Shown here: positions 20,100 through 27,881 of the stretch, piece after piece | Numbering within the stretch: the first letter of the stretch is position 1 | Layout: each line of letters starts with the position of its first letter | DNA from: Microlunatus flavus | Lineage (GTDB): Bacteria; Actinomycetota; Actinomycetes; Propionibacteriales; Propionibacteriaceae | Assembly: GCF_900110855.1 (NCBI RefSeq) | Contig: NZ_FOFA01000001.1 | Coordinates: forward strand, 1 to 64,000 | Reading direction: 5' to 3' | Length of the DNA stretch: 64,000 bases | Made by a program: the position numbers and the translations under genes | The notes under the pieces: generated by a model | The model's input: only the letters and a program-made list of their open reading frames with translations | The model's database searches: none | What the model was told of the DNA's origin: nothing

Positions 20100-20708
20100 G
20101 TGACTGTCAGCGCGCAACGCGCCCGCCGCTCCCGGCTCGCGCGTACGGGCCGGGCGCGAGCCGCCCTCGCGGCCACCGCCCTCGCGGTGGTCCTGCCGAC
20201 CGCGGCGTGCGGGTTCGGCGGGCAGACCTCGCGTCCGTACACCCCCGCCGAGGGCGTCAACTTCGACGTCGGCGACCCGAACGACCCCAACGTCGTCGTC
20301 CACGTGCGCAACCTGCTGGTCATCAGCCGCAGCCCCGGCAGCGGCATCGTCTCCGGGACGATGGTGACCGCCGGTCGTGACACCCTGACCAGCGTCACCG
20401 GTACGCCCTACAAGGCCGACAGCAGCAAGGGCACGCCCTTCACCGCCGACCTCGCCAGCCCGGTCCTGCTGACGAACAACGCGCAGGTCGTGCTCACCAA
20501 CCAGCAGCCCTTCCTCACCATCACGGGTGCGCAGGGCCTCCAGGCCGGCCTCGACACCGAGATCACGGTGACCTTCAACAAGGCCGGCAGCTACACCACG
20601 CGGACCACGGTCGTCGACGGCAACCTCTCGCCGTACAACCAGATCACGCCCTCCGCGAGCCCCTCGGCCACCCCGTCGGTGACGGCGGCGCCGAGCCCGA
20701 CGCCGTAG
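20100..20708 (+). CDS. LpqE-like exported lipoprotein
   Basis: A 202-residue protein with an Arg-rich N-terminus, a hydrophobic core and lipobox LPTAAC (Cys near residue 38), so it should be lipid-anchored outside the membrane. The mature part resembles small beta-sandwich domains, and the tail is Pro/Ser/Thr-rich (SPSATPSVTAAPSPTP). Assignment to the LpqE type rests mainly on synteny (divergent from carD, as Rv3584) and architecture; copper-chaperone-like activity known for related folds is not shown here by obvious Met/His ligands. GTG at 20100 gives a standard signal peptide. Two ~105-bp repeats follow. Confidence 0.7.
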   Translation: MTVSAQRARRSRLARTGRARAALAATALAVVLPTAACGFGGQTSRPYTPAEGVNFDVGDPNDPNVVVHVRNLLVISRSPGSGIVSGTMVTAGRDTLTSVTGTPYKADSSKGTPFTADLASPVLLTNNAQVVLTNQQPFLTITGAQGLQAGLDTEITVTFNKAGSYTTRTTVVDGNLSPYNQITPSASPSATPSVTAAPSPTP

Positions 20709-20715
20709 CTCTGTG

Positions 20716-20947
20716 CTCGCTCCGCTCGCACGCGGAGCGGGCTCAGACCCGATGCCTTCCTCCCTCCCGGGCAGGACGAAAAGCGTGTCCTGCCCGTCCG
20801 GTCGTCCAGGCACCGGCGCCCGCTCCGGCGAGTCTTCTGTCCTCGCTCCGCTCGGACGCGGAGCGGGCTCTGACCCGATGCCTTCCTCCCTCCCGGGCAG
20901 GACGAAAAGCGTGTCCTGCCCGTCCGGTCGTCCAGGCACCGGCGCCC
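20716..20947 (+). repeat. Two tandem copies of a ~105-bp hairpin repeat
   Basis: Copies begin at 20716 and 20842 (offset 126 bp) and are nearly identical. Each has the opening CTCGCTCCGCTCGnACGCG, the polypyrimidine CTTCCTCCCTCCC, a stem GGGCAGGAC-(loop GAAAAGCGT)-GTCCTGCCC, and the end GTCGTCCAGGCACCGGCGC. They lie directly downstream of the lipoprotein gene in gene orientation. Related copies are at 21077, 57409, 57532 and 60903. Confidence 0.85.
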
Positions 20948-21076
20948 GCACCGGCGGTGATCAGGTCGGATCCTGCCGGACCTCGGCGCCCGAGGATCGA
21001 CCGTCACCATCTCGCCGGCGCTGACCCGTTCCTGTACGCCGCGGCGCGGGAGGGTTGACCAGCCACCGCCGGTCCG

Positions 21077-21185
21077 GGCGCCGGCGCCTGGACGACCGAG
21101 AGAGCAGACACGCTTTTCGTCTGCGAAGGAGGGAGGAAGGCGCCGGACCAGAGCCCGGACCGCGCCGGAGCGAAGCGGAGGCAGA
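21077..21185 (-). repeat. Third copy of the ~105-bp hairpin repeat
   Basis: An inverted copy immediately after the regX3 stop, in regX3 orientation. Its stem is GCAGAC-ACGAAAAGCGT-type loop-GTCTGC, one base pair changed on both sides relative to the 20.8-kb copies, so pairing is kept. The rest of the 479-bp gap holds no gene. Confidence 0.8.
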
Positions 21186-21187
21186 AA

Positions 21188-21865
21188 TTACGCCTCGAAC
21201 TTGTAGCCCAAGCCCCTCACCGTGAGCAGGTGCTCGGGGTTGCCCGGGTCGGTCTCGAGCTTGGCGCGCAGGCGCTTGACGTGGACGTCGAGGGTCTTGG
21301 TGTCGCCCACGTAGTCGGCGCCCCAGATGCGGTCGATGAGCTGGCCGCGGGTCATGACGCGGCCCGAGTTGCGCAGCAGCATCTCCAGCAGCTCGAACTC
21401 CTTGAGCGCGAGCTTGACCGGCTTGCCGTCGACGGCGACCTCGTGGCGCTCGACGTCCATCCGGACGCCGCCGGACTCGACCACGTCGGGCACCAGCTCG
21501 ACGTCCTGGCCGCGCCGCAGCACCGCGCGGATCCGGGCGACGAGCTCACGGTGGCTGAAGGGCTTGGTGACGTAGTCGTCGGCACCGAGCTCGAGGCCCA
21601 CGACCTTGTCGATCTCGGAGTCGCGCGCGGTCAGCATGATGACCGGGACCGGGCCGCGCTGGCGCAGCTGCCGGCAGACCTCGGTGCCCGGGATGCCGGG
21701 CATCATGAGGTCGAGCAGCACGATGTCGGCGCCCGCCCGGTCGTACGCGGCGAGCCCCTCGGCGCCGTCGGCGGCCTCGAGCACCTCGAAGCCCTCGCGT
21801 CCGAGCATGAAAGCGAGCGTCTCGCGGTAGGACGGCTCGTCCTCCACGACCAGCACGCGCGTCAC
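21188..21865 (-). CDS. regX3: Phosphate response regulator RegX3/PhoP type
   Basis: A 225-residue OmpR-family regulator. The receiver domain has the acidic pair in VVEDEPSY, the phospho-acceptor Asp in VLLDLMMPG (about residue 52) and the conserved Lys in YVTKPFS. The C-terminal winged helix ends with the typical LLTVRGLGYKFEA. It should activate phosphate-starvation genes. Its GTG start overlaps the senX3 stop by 4 bp (GTGA), so the kinase and regulator are coupled. The divergent phoU and the PHO boxes at 23130-23214 confirm the pathway. Confidence 0.95.
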   Translation of the reverse strand: MTRVLVVEDEPSYRETLAFMLGREGFEVLEAADGAEGLAAYDRAGADIVLLDLMMPGIPGTEVCRQLRQRGPVPVIMLTARDSEIDKVVGLELGADDYVTKPFSHRELVARIRAVLRRGQDVELVPDVVESGGVRMDVERHEVAVDGKPVKLALKEFELLEMLLRNSGRVMTRGQLIDRIWGADYVGDTKTLDVHVKRLRAKLETDPGNPEHLLTVRGLGYKFEA

Positions 21866-23109
21866 GACCGCACCTCCTGGGGCTCGTCCTGCGCGGCGGG
21901 GGAAAGGTCCTGCGGCACTGCGTCCTCCTCGGGGCGCGTCTCGTCCTGGCCCGCCCGCTCGGCGCTGCGCACCTGGGCGAGGTGGGCCGGGATGGTGATC
22001 GTGAAGGTCGAGCCTCGGCCGAGCTGGCTCCAGACACCGACCCTGCCGCCGTGGCTGGCGGCGATGTGCTTGACGATGGACAGGCCGAGCCCGGTGCCGC
22101 CGTTGGCACGGCTGCGGCCGTAGTCGACGCGGTAGAAGCGCTCGAAGATGCGCTCCGCGTCGGTCGGGGTGATCCCGATGCCCGTGTCGGACACGGTGAT
22201 CTCGACGTCGTCGTCCTCGCTGTGGGCCCGCGTGTGCGCGGCCACGACGACGCGCGCGCCGGGGTCGGAGTAGACGACGGCGTTCTCGACGAGGTTGCCG
22301 ACGGCGGTGCTCAGCTGGCGGGCGTTGCCGAGCACCTTCGCGCCGTGCGCCCCGGCGAGCGTCAGCGTCACCCCGCGCTTCTCGGCGTCCACGCGGCAGC
22401 GGTCGACGGCGTCGTGCAGCACCTCGTCGATCTCGACCACCTGGGGCTCGGAGAGCGGGTCGTCGGCCTGCAGGCGGGAGAGGTCGATGATCTGGCTGAC
22501 GAGGTCGGCGAGGCGGGCGGACTCGACGCCCATCCGGCCGGCGAACCGGCGTACGGCGTCGGCGTCGTCGGCCGCGTCCTCCACGGCCTCGGCCAGCAGC
22601 GAGATGGCCCCGATGGGCGTCTTGAGCTCGTGGCTGACGTTGGCGACGAAGTCGCGACGGGTGGCCTCGATGCGGTGCGACGCGGTGAGGTCGTCGGCCA
22701 GGACGACCACCAGGCCGCCGGCGAGCGCCGCCACCCGGGCGCTGAGGTAGAGCGTGGCCTCGCCCGGGCCGCGGTTGAGCTCCAGGTCGTGCACCCGCGT
22801 CTGCCCGTCCCGACGGACCTGGCGGACGAGGTCGAGGACCGGCTGGAGACCGACCCGGGTCCCCCGCGCGATCCCGAGGGACCGTGCGGCGCGCGTCGCC
22901 TCGAGCACCTCGTCGTGGGGCCCGACCACGACGGCGCTGGAGCTGAGGACGGCGAGGACGTCCGAGACGCCCTCGGGCACGACGGCCGGCGGGTCGTCGT
23001 CGAAGGTGATCGGCTCCGGAGCCGGCGGCCGGCGCCGGACGAGCCAGGACACCAGCAGGCCGACGAGGATGCCCGCGACCAGCACGGCGGCAGCCCCGAG
23101 CAGGTTCAC
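21862..23109 (-). CDS. senX3: Phosphate-sensing histidine kinase SenX3/PhoR type
   Basis: A 415-residue membrane kinase. An N-terminal helix (LLGAAAVLVAGILVGLLVSWLV) anchors it. A PAS-like domain follows, then the H-box FVANVSHELKTPIG (His about residue 158-159). The ATP-binding domain has the N-box NLVENAVVYSD, DTGIGI and GTGLGLSIVKHI. The tail after residue ~385 is acidic and Gln/Glu-rich. In this family the kinase senses phosphate through the Pst transporter and PhoU. GTG at 23109 overlaps a GTTCACG half-site, suggesting autoregulation. PstSCAB is not in the window. Confidence 0.94.
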   Translation of the reverse strand: MNLLGAAAVLVAGILVGLLVSWLVRRRPPAPEPITFDDDPPAVVPEGVSDVLAVLSSSAVVVGPHDEVLEATRAARSLGIARGTRVGLQPVLDLVRQVRRDGQTRVHDLELNRGPGEATLYLSARVAALAGGLVVVLADDLTASHRIEATRRDFVANVSHELKTPIGAISLLAEAVEDAADDADAVRRFAGRMGVESARLADLVSQIIDLSRLQADDPLSEPQVVEIDEVLHDAVDRCRVDAEKRGVTLTLAGAHGAKVLGNARQLSTAVGNLVENAVVYSDPGARVVVAAHTRAHSEDDDVEITVSDTGIGITPTDAERIFERFYRVDYGRSRANGGTGLGLSIVKHIAASHGGRVGVWSQLGRGSTFTITIPAHLAQVRSAERAGQDETRPEEDAVPQDLSPAAQDEPQEVRS

Positions 23110-23129
23110 GCGGCGATCCTAGGCCGACC

Positions 23130-23150
23130 GTTCACCCGGGCTTCACGTCC
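23130..23150. promoter_or_regulatory. PHO box 1 near senX3
   Basis: Two 11-bp direct-repeat units, GTTCACCCGGG (23130-23140) and CTTCACGTCC (23141-23150), match the GTTCACC-type PHO box bound by PhoP/RegX3 in actinobacteria. A further GTTCACGCGGC half-site overlaps the senX3 start (23104-23114). Confidence 0.8.
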
Positions 23151-23181
23151 AGACCGGTCGCAGGCGCAGGCGTCGCCAGGC

Positions 23182-23214
23182 GTTCGGGGTGCGTTCACCC
23201 GACGTTCACGCCGC
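23182..23214 (+). promoter_or_regulatory. PHO box 2 (three units) upstream of phoU
   Basis: Three consecutive 11-bp units, GTTCGGGGTGC, GTTCACCCGAC and GTTCACGCCGC, end about 28 bp before a -10 candidate TACTGT (23242-23247). This places the site against the -35 region, as expected for activation by a phosphate response regulator. Confidence 0.85.
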
Positions 23215-23287
23215 CGTCGGATCCGGTGCGGGGCCCACTTCTACTGTGGTGCCGCAGATCACTTCTGAGATGGGACAAGATTCGCTC

Positions 23288-23953
23288 ATGCGCGAGAACT
23301 ACCGCGAACAGCTCGACGACATCCTGGCCGACCTGGTGCAGATGTGCCAGACCGTGTCCGGGGCCGTACGGACCGCGACGACCGCCCTCCTCGAGGCCGA
23401 CCTGCAGCTCGCCGAGGTCGTCATCAGCGAGGACGAGGCGATCGACGCCAAGCAGCGCGAGGTCGAGGGCCGCGCGTTCTCCCTGCTCGCCCGGCAGGCC
23501 CCGGTCGCCGGCGAGCTGCGCACCGTGGTCACGACCCTGCGCATGGTGACGGAGCTGGAGCGGATGGGCGACCTCGCCGCGCACGTGGCCAAGATCGCGC
23601 GGCTGCGCTACCCCGAGGTCGCCGTGCCCGCCTCGCTGCGCTCCAACTTCGTGCGCATGGGTGACGTCGCGGAGAAGATGGTCGTCACCGCCGGCCAGAC
23701 CCTGAACGACCGCAACATCCAGGTCGCCCAGGAGCTGCGGGCCCGCGACGAGGAGATGGACGAGCTGCGGCGCACCCAGTTCCGGGTGCTGCTGAGCGAG
23801 GACTGGGACGACGGCGTCGAGGCGGCCGTGGACGTCGCGCTGCTCGGGCGCTACTACGAGCGGATCGCCGACCACGCCGCGTCGATGGGCCGCCGCGTGA
23901 TCTACGTCGTGACCGGGCAGTTCCCGGACGAGGAGTTCTGGCCCCAGCCCTGA
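23288..23953 (+). CDS. phoU: Phosphate-signalling protein PhoU
   Basis: A 221-residue all-helical protein with two PhoU repeats, each with a metal-binding E-x3-D-type helix (ELERMGDLAAHVAKIA in the first, YYERIADHAASMGRR in the second). It is a negative regulator linking the Pst phosphate transporter to the SenX3 kinase. ATG at 23288 matches the family N-terminus (MRENYREQLDDI); an in-frame ATG at 23270 would add six residues. The gene is divergent from senX3-regX3 with shared PHO boxes, and ends in a strong bidirectional terminator shared with gpmA. Confidence 0.95.
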   Translation: MRENYREQLDDILADLVQMCQTVSGAVRTATTALLEADLQLAEVVISEDEAIDAKQREVEGRAFSLLARQAPVAGELRTVVTTLRMVTELERMGDLAAHVAKIARLRYPEVAVPASLRSNFVRMGDVAEKMVVTAGQTLNDRNIQVAQELRARDEEMDELRRTQFRVLLSEDWDDGVEAAVDVALLGRYYERIADHAASMGRRVIYVVTGQFPDEEFWPQP

Positions 23954-23960
23954 GGCGGGG

Positions 23961-24001
23961 ACGACGAAGGGGCGAGGCCGTCGGCCTCGCCCCTTCGTCG
24001 T
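23961..24001. terminator. Bidirectional terminator between phoU and gpmA
   Basis: Arms 23961-23979 (ACGACGAAGGGGCGAGGCC) and 23983-24001 pair perfectly over 19 bp around a 3-nt loop, between convergent stop codons. Confidence 0.9.
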
Positions 24002-24005
24002 GCTG

Positions 24006-24752
24006 CTACTTCTTGCCCTGGTTCTTGACGGCCTCGATGGACGCCGCCGCGGCCTCCGGGTCGAGGTAGCGGCCCGGGCCGGTCGGGCGCAGGTCGTCGT
24101 CCAGCTCGTAGACCAGCGGGATCCCGGTCGGGATGTTCAGGCTGACGACCTCGGCGTCGCCGATCCGGTCGAGGTGCTTGACGATCGCGCGCAGCGAGTT
24201 GCCGTGCGCGGCGACCAGGGTGACGCGGCCGGCCTGGAGGTCGGGCACGATCGCGTCGTACCAGTACGGCAGGGCGCGCAGCAGCACGTCCTTGAGGCAC
24301 TCCGTCGCCGGGCGGGCGTCCGGCGGGAGGCTCGCGTAGCGCGGGTCGTGGAAGTTCGCGAACTCGTCGTCCGGGTCGATCGGGGGCGGCGGCACGTCGT
24401 ACGAGCGGCGCCAGGTCATGAACTGCTCCTCGCCGAACTCGGCGAGCGTCGCCTTCTTGTCCTTGCCCTGCAGCGCGCCGTAGTGCCGCTCGTTGAGCCG
24501 CCAGGAGCGCCGGGCGGGCACCCAGTGGCGCTCCGCCTCCATGAGGGCGATCTGGGCGGTACGGATGGCGCGCTTGAGCAGCGAGGTGTGCACGACGTCG
24601 GGCAGCAGGCCCGCCTCGACGAGCAGCTCGCCGCCCCGCTTGGCCTCGGCCGCGCCCTTCTCGTTGAGGTCGACGTCCACCCAACCGGTGAAGAGGTTCT
24701 TGGCGTTCCACTCGCTCTCGCCGTGCCGGAGGAGGATCAGCGTCGAGGTCAT
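24006..24752 (-). CDS. gpmA: 2,3-bisphosphoglycerate-dependent phosphoglycerate mutase
   Basis: A 248-residue glycolytic enzyme interconverting 3- and 2-phosphoglycerate. [10 protein letters not shown] holds the phospho-histidine (about residue 10), with [14 protein letters not shown] and the second catalytic His in [11 protein letters not shown]. Length and motifs are standard for the cofactor-dependent form. Its place next to senX3-regX3 is the same as gpm1 (Rv0489) in mycobacteria, so this is a conserved neighbourhood. Confidence 0.96.
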   Translation of the reverse strand: MTSTLILLRHGESEWNAKNLFTGWVDVDLNEKGAAEAKRGGELLVEAGLLPDVVHTSLLKRAIRTAQIALMEAERHWVPARRSWRLNERHYGALQGKDKKATLAEFGEEQFMTWRRSYDVPPPPIDPDDEFANFHDPRYASLPPDARPATECLKDVLLRALPYWYDAIVPDLQAGRVTLVAAHGNSLRAIVKHLDRIGDAEVVSLNIPTGIPLVYELDDDLRPTGPGRYLDPEAAAASIEAVKNQGKK

Positions 24753-24822
24753 GACGCGAGCCTATCGAGGACGGCCCAGCGGTCCGGCCCTGCCCGCTCC
24801 TCGTCTGGGTAGGGTCGCGCAC

Positions 24823-25299
24823 GTGCCCCGCTCCATCGCCACGAACACCTCGGCCACGCTCGACGAGCTGCTCGACTTCGTCCGTCCGCGCCACCGCTTC
24901 CTGCTGGCCACGACGCGGCGCGACGGCCGCCCGCAGCTCTCCCCCGTGAGCGGCGGGGTCGACGCGCAGGGCCGCCTCGTCGTCTCCTCCTACCCCTCGC
25001 GCGCCAAGGTCACGAACGCCGAGCAGCGCCCGCAGGTGTCGGTCTGCGTGATCTCGGACGAGTGGAACGGTCCCTGGGTGCAGGTCGACGGCGACGCCGA
25101 GGTGCTGCACATGCCCGAGGCCGAGGACGGGCTGGTCGACTACTTCCGCTCGATCGCGGGCGAGCACCCCGACTGGGACGAGTACCGCGCGGCGATGCGC
25201 GTCCAGGACAAGTCCCTGCTGCGCATCACCCCGACGCGCTGGGGCCCGATCGCCACGGGCGGGTTCCCCGCCGACGTGGCCGCCCGCCTGGACGGGTAG
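24823..25299 (+). CDS. PPOX-class flavin/F420-dependent oxidoreductase
   Basis: A 158-residue split beta-barrel protein of the pyridoxamine-phosphate-oxidase-like superfamily. HRFLLATTRRDGRPQLSPV and LVVSSYPSRAKVTNAEQRPQVSVCVI are the cofactor-binding strands, and the C-terminus has LLRITPTRWGPIATG. Actinobacterial members commonly use F420, but the cofactor cannot be told from sequence. TAGGGT (24810-24815) ends 7 nt before the GTG start at 24823, so it is probably leaderless. It interrupts the mycobacterial-like gpm-YbjN order. Confidence 0.85.
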   Translation: MPRSIATNTSATLDELLDFVRPRHRFLLATTRRDGRPQLSPVSGGVDAQGRLVVSSYPSRAKVTNAEQRPQVSVCVISDEWNGPWVQVDGDAEVLHMPEAEDGLVDYFRSIAGEHPDWDEYRAAMRVQDKSLLRITPTRWGPIATGGFPADVAARLDG

Positions 25300-25320
25300 G
25301 TCCCGGCGACCGAGGCACGC

Positions 25321-25412
25321 TCCCTGAGCTCGTCGAAGGGCCACGTAGTGGTGGGCGTTCCTCGTGCGTCGAGAACGCCGACCTCTGACGAGGCCCTTCG
25401 ACAGGCTCAGGG
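25321..25412. repeat. Paired CCCTGAGC..GTCGAAGGGCC inverted repeat
   Basis: Direct copy TCCCTGAGCTCGTCGAAGGG (25321-25340) and inverted copy CCCTTCGACAGGCTCAGGG (25394-25412) flank about 50 bp and can form a long stem-loop between convergent genes. The inner right flank (GCCGACCTCTGACGAGGCCC) matches that at 18711-18729. Confidence 0.78.
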
Positions 25413-25424
25413 GGCGTTCGGGGT

Positions 25425-25913
25425 TCAGTCCGCGGCGCGTGCCGGGTCGAGACGGCTGAACGCCGCCAGGTTGCGGGTCGACTCCCCACGGGCGCGGCGC
25501 CAGGCCCACTCGCGCCGGATGCTGTCGGCGAAGCCCAGCGCGACGATCGTGTCGAAGCTGCCGTCGGCGGTCTCCGCGACGGCCCCGAGGACGAAGTCGA
25601 CGCTGCTCGGCTCCAGCCCGGCGACGGGCAGGCGCCCGACGAGGTAGACGTCGCCGAGGTGGTCGAGGCAGAAGGCGACCCCGCCGAGGCGGAGGTTCCG
25701 CTCGAGCAGCCAGCGGTGCACGCGGTCGGCGTCCTGCTCCGGAGCGCGGGCCACGAACGCCCGCACCTGCACGGTGTGCGCCCCGACCTCGAGGGCGCAC
25801 TCGGTGCTCAGCTTGTGCTCCCCCGGCAGCGTCACCGTGAACGTGTCGCCGCTGCGTGACCACTCCAGCCCGAGCCCCTCGAGCGCCTCCTGGACGACCT
25901 CGACCGCACTCAC
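25425..25913 (-). CDS. YbjN-domain protein
   Basis: A 162-residue protein of the YbjN/type III secretion chaperone-like fold. It opens with VSAVEVVQEALEGLGLEW, has the hydrophobic strand pattern around residues 45-110 (VQVRAFVA, VAFCLDHLGDVYLVGRL), and ends with a basic helix FADSIRREWAWRRARGES. The GTG start overlaps the amylosucrase stop by 4 bp. In mycobacteria the equivalent gene (Rv0487) lies next to mshA and gpm1; here mshA is absent. The function is unknown. Confidence 0.8.
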   Translation of the reverse strand: MSAVEVVQEALEGLGLEWSRSGDTFTVTLPGEHKLSTECALEVGAHTVQVRAFVARAPEQDADRVHRWLLERNLRLGGVAFCLDHLGDVYLVGRLPVAGLEPSSVDFVLGAVAETADGSFDTIVALGFADSIRREWAWRRARGESTRNLAAFSRLDPARAAD

Positions 25914-27811
25914 GTGGGCGCCACGAACCAGCGCACCTCGTACGGCTCGAGGTGCAGGGGGCCGTCGGTGAGGGGCGTGTCCTCGGTGAGCGCGTCCCAG
26001 GCCCAGCTGCCGACGGGGACGACCCAGCGCGGCAGGCTCTGCACCTCGGGCGTGACGTTGTGGACGGCGACCATCGTCTGGGTGGGTGCGCGGCGCAGGT
26101 AGACGAGCACGGCCGGGTTCACCGGGTCGAGCACCTCGGTCTCGACCGCGGCCTCGAGCGCGGCCAGGGAGGAGCGGACGGCGACCAGGTGCCGGATCCC
26201 GCCGAACACCCGGTGCTCGAGCGTGCCGGGCTCGTGGCGCCGATCGGCCACGTCCCACGGCATCCGCGGCCGGTGGACCCAGCGGTTGTCGTCGGCGTGG
26301 TCGGGGTCGTCGGCGTAGGAGTGGTCGTTGCGCAGACCGAGCTCGTCACCCATGAACAGCAGCGGCAGCCCACCGAAGCCGAGGAACATCGCGTGGGTCA
26401 GCAGCAGCTTGCGCACGGCGAGGTCGACCTGGGCGTCGTCGCCGCTGGCGAGGGCCGCCTCGAGCCCGGCCAGCGACGCGGCGGTGCCGCTGATGCGCCG
26501 GTCGCCGGTCTGCAGGTTCTCCTGGAACACCAGCCCCCGCGCGTCGCTCATCGGGTAGGTGCCGGCGTAGTAGTCGGCGAGGAAGCGCCGGTGCTCGTGG
26601 CCGTCCAGCCCGACCGACGCCGCGTCCGCGTCGTCGATCGCCCAGCCGATGTCGTCGTGGCAGCGCAGGTAGGTGCCCCACACCGTCGTCGGCGGCTTGG
26701 CCGGGAAGCGGTTCATGGCCGCGCAGAAGAGGCGCGTGTCCTTGGCGGCCAGCGCCGACCAGATCTGGACCATGAGCGAGTTCTGGTAGGCGAGGTCGCT
26801 CACCTTGCCCGCGTGCTTGCCGACGCCGAGGTACGGGGCCAGGTCGGCCGGGCCGACGATCGCCTCGGCCTTGAAAACCAGCGCCGGCGCGGCGATCCGG
26901 GCCACCGCCCGCAGGGCCTGGGTGATGGCGTGGACCTCGGGCTGGTTCTGGCAGGAGGTGCCCATCCGCTTGAAGATGAACGCGATGGCGTCCAGGCGGA
27001 GGCACTCCACGCCCAGGTTGGCCAGCCACAGGACCAGCTCGGCGAACTCGTAGAAGACGTCCGGGTTGTGCCAGTTCAGGTCCCACTGCCAGGAGTTGAA
27101 GGTGGTCCACACCCACGACCCCGACTCCTCGTCGAAGGTGAAGCTGCCCGGCGCGGTGTCCGGGAACACCTCCGGCAGGGTCCGCTCGTAGGCGTCCGGC
27201 AGCTCGCGGTCGGCGTACAGGTGGAAGAAGCGGCGGTGGTACGCGTCGCCGGCCCGGGCCGCCTGCGCCCAGGCGTGCTCGCGCGCCACGTGGTTGAGCA
27301 CCAGGTCGAGGGTCAGCGAGATGCCTCGCGAGCGCAGGGTGGTCGCGAGGTCGCGGAGGTCCTCGACGGTGCCGAGGTCCTCGCGCACGGCCCGGTAGTC
27401 CATGACGGCGTAGCCGCCGTCGTTCTGCCCCGGTCGCGGCTTGAGGAGCGGCATCAGGTGCAGGTAGGTCACGCCGAGCTCGGAGAGGTAGTCGACGCGC
27501 TCCCCCACCCCGCGCAGCGTCCCGCCGAACAGGTCGGTGTACGTCGCGTAGCCGAGCATCGACTGGTGGCCGAACCACTGCGGGTCGGCGTGGCGCTGGA
27601 GGTCGAGCACGCGCAGGTCCTCCGGACGGCGGCGGAACCCGTCGGCAGCGATCTCCACGAGGCGCTCGGCCATGTCCACCGCGTGCGCGGGGTACGCGCC
27701 GCCCAGCCCCGTGAGCAGGTCGGGCCAGTAGCGCCTGAGGCGGGTCTCGAAGACCGCCTGGTCGTGCCGCGGCTCGCCCTCGAGCAGCCCCCGCACGTCG
27801 GGAGTCGTCAC
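25910..27811 (-). CDS. Amylosucrase (GH13 family)
   Basis: A 633-residue glucosyltransferase that builds alpha-1,4-glucan from sucrose, releasing fructose. An N-terminal helical domain (about 1-85) precedes the (beta/alpha)8 barrel. Catalytic residues lie in RLDAIAFIFK (nucleophile Asp about 273), FKAEAIVG (acid/base Glu about 315) and RCHDDIGW (Asp about 387). DLVLNHVAREHAWA is the conserved barrel region, and a C-terminal beta-sandwich follows. Length and motifs fit amylosucrase better than trehalose synthase; sucrose phosphorylase is shorter. No signal peptide is present, so it acts on imported sucrose. GTG start at 27811. Confidence 0.88.
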   Translation of the reverse strand: MTTPDVRGLLEGEPRHDQAVFETRLRRYWPDLLTGLGGAYPAHAVDMAERLVEIAADGFRRRPEDLRVLDLQRHADPQWFGHQSMLGYATYTDLFGGTLRGVGERVDYLSELGVTYLHLMPLLKPRPGQNDGGYAVMDYRAVREDLGTVEDLRDLATTLRSRGISLTLDLVLNHVAREHAWAQAARAGDAYHRRFFHLYADRELPDAYERTLPEVFPDTAPGSFTFDEESGSWVWTTFNSWQWDLNWHNPDVFYEFAELVLWLANLGVECLRLDAIAFIFKRMGTSCQNQPEVHAITQALRAVARIAAPALVFKAEAIVGPADLAPYLGVGKHAGKVSDLAYQNSLMVQIWSALAAKDTRLFCAAMNRFPAKPPTTVWGTYLRCHDDIGWAIDDADAASVGLDGHEHRRFLADYYAGTYPMSDARGLVFQENLQTGDRRISGTAASLAGLEAALASGDDAQVDLAVRKLLLTHAMFLGFGGLPLLFMGDELGLRNDHSYADDPDHADDNRWVHRPRMPWDVADRRHEPGTLEHRVFGGIRHLVAVRSSLAALEAAVETEVLDPVNPAVLVYLRRAPTQTMVAVHNVTPEVQSLPRWVVPVGSWAWDALTEDTPLTDGPLHLEPYEVRWFVAPT

Positions 27812-27881
27812 GCGGGCAGCCTAACCAGCCGAGGCGCTAGCCCCGGGAGGCGGTTGATCTTGAACGTTCGCGTCCGCCGCG

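Noticed and set aside
20713-21024. Open frame with duplicated peptide across the ~105-bp repeats
   Set aside because: The frame exists only because the repeat unit is duplicated by 126 bp, a multiple of three; copies elsewhere lie in other frames and are often preceded by stops.
20709-21187. Insertion sequence or transposon
   Set aside because: No transposase or target-site duplication is visible; the region consists of the dispersed ~105-bp repeats.
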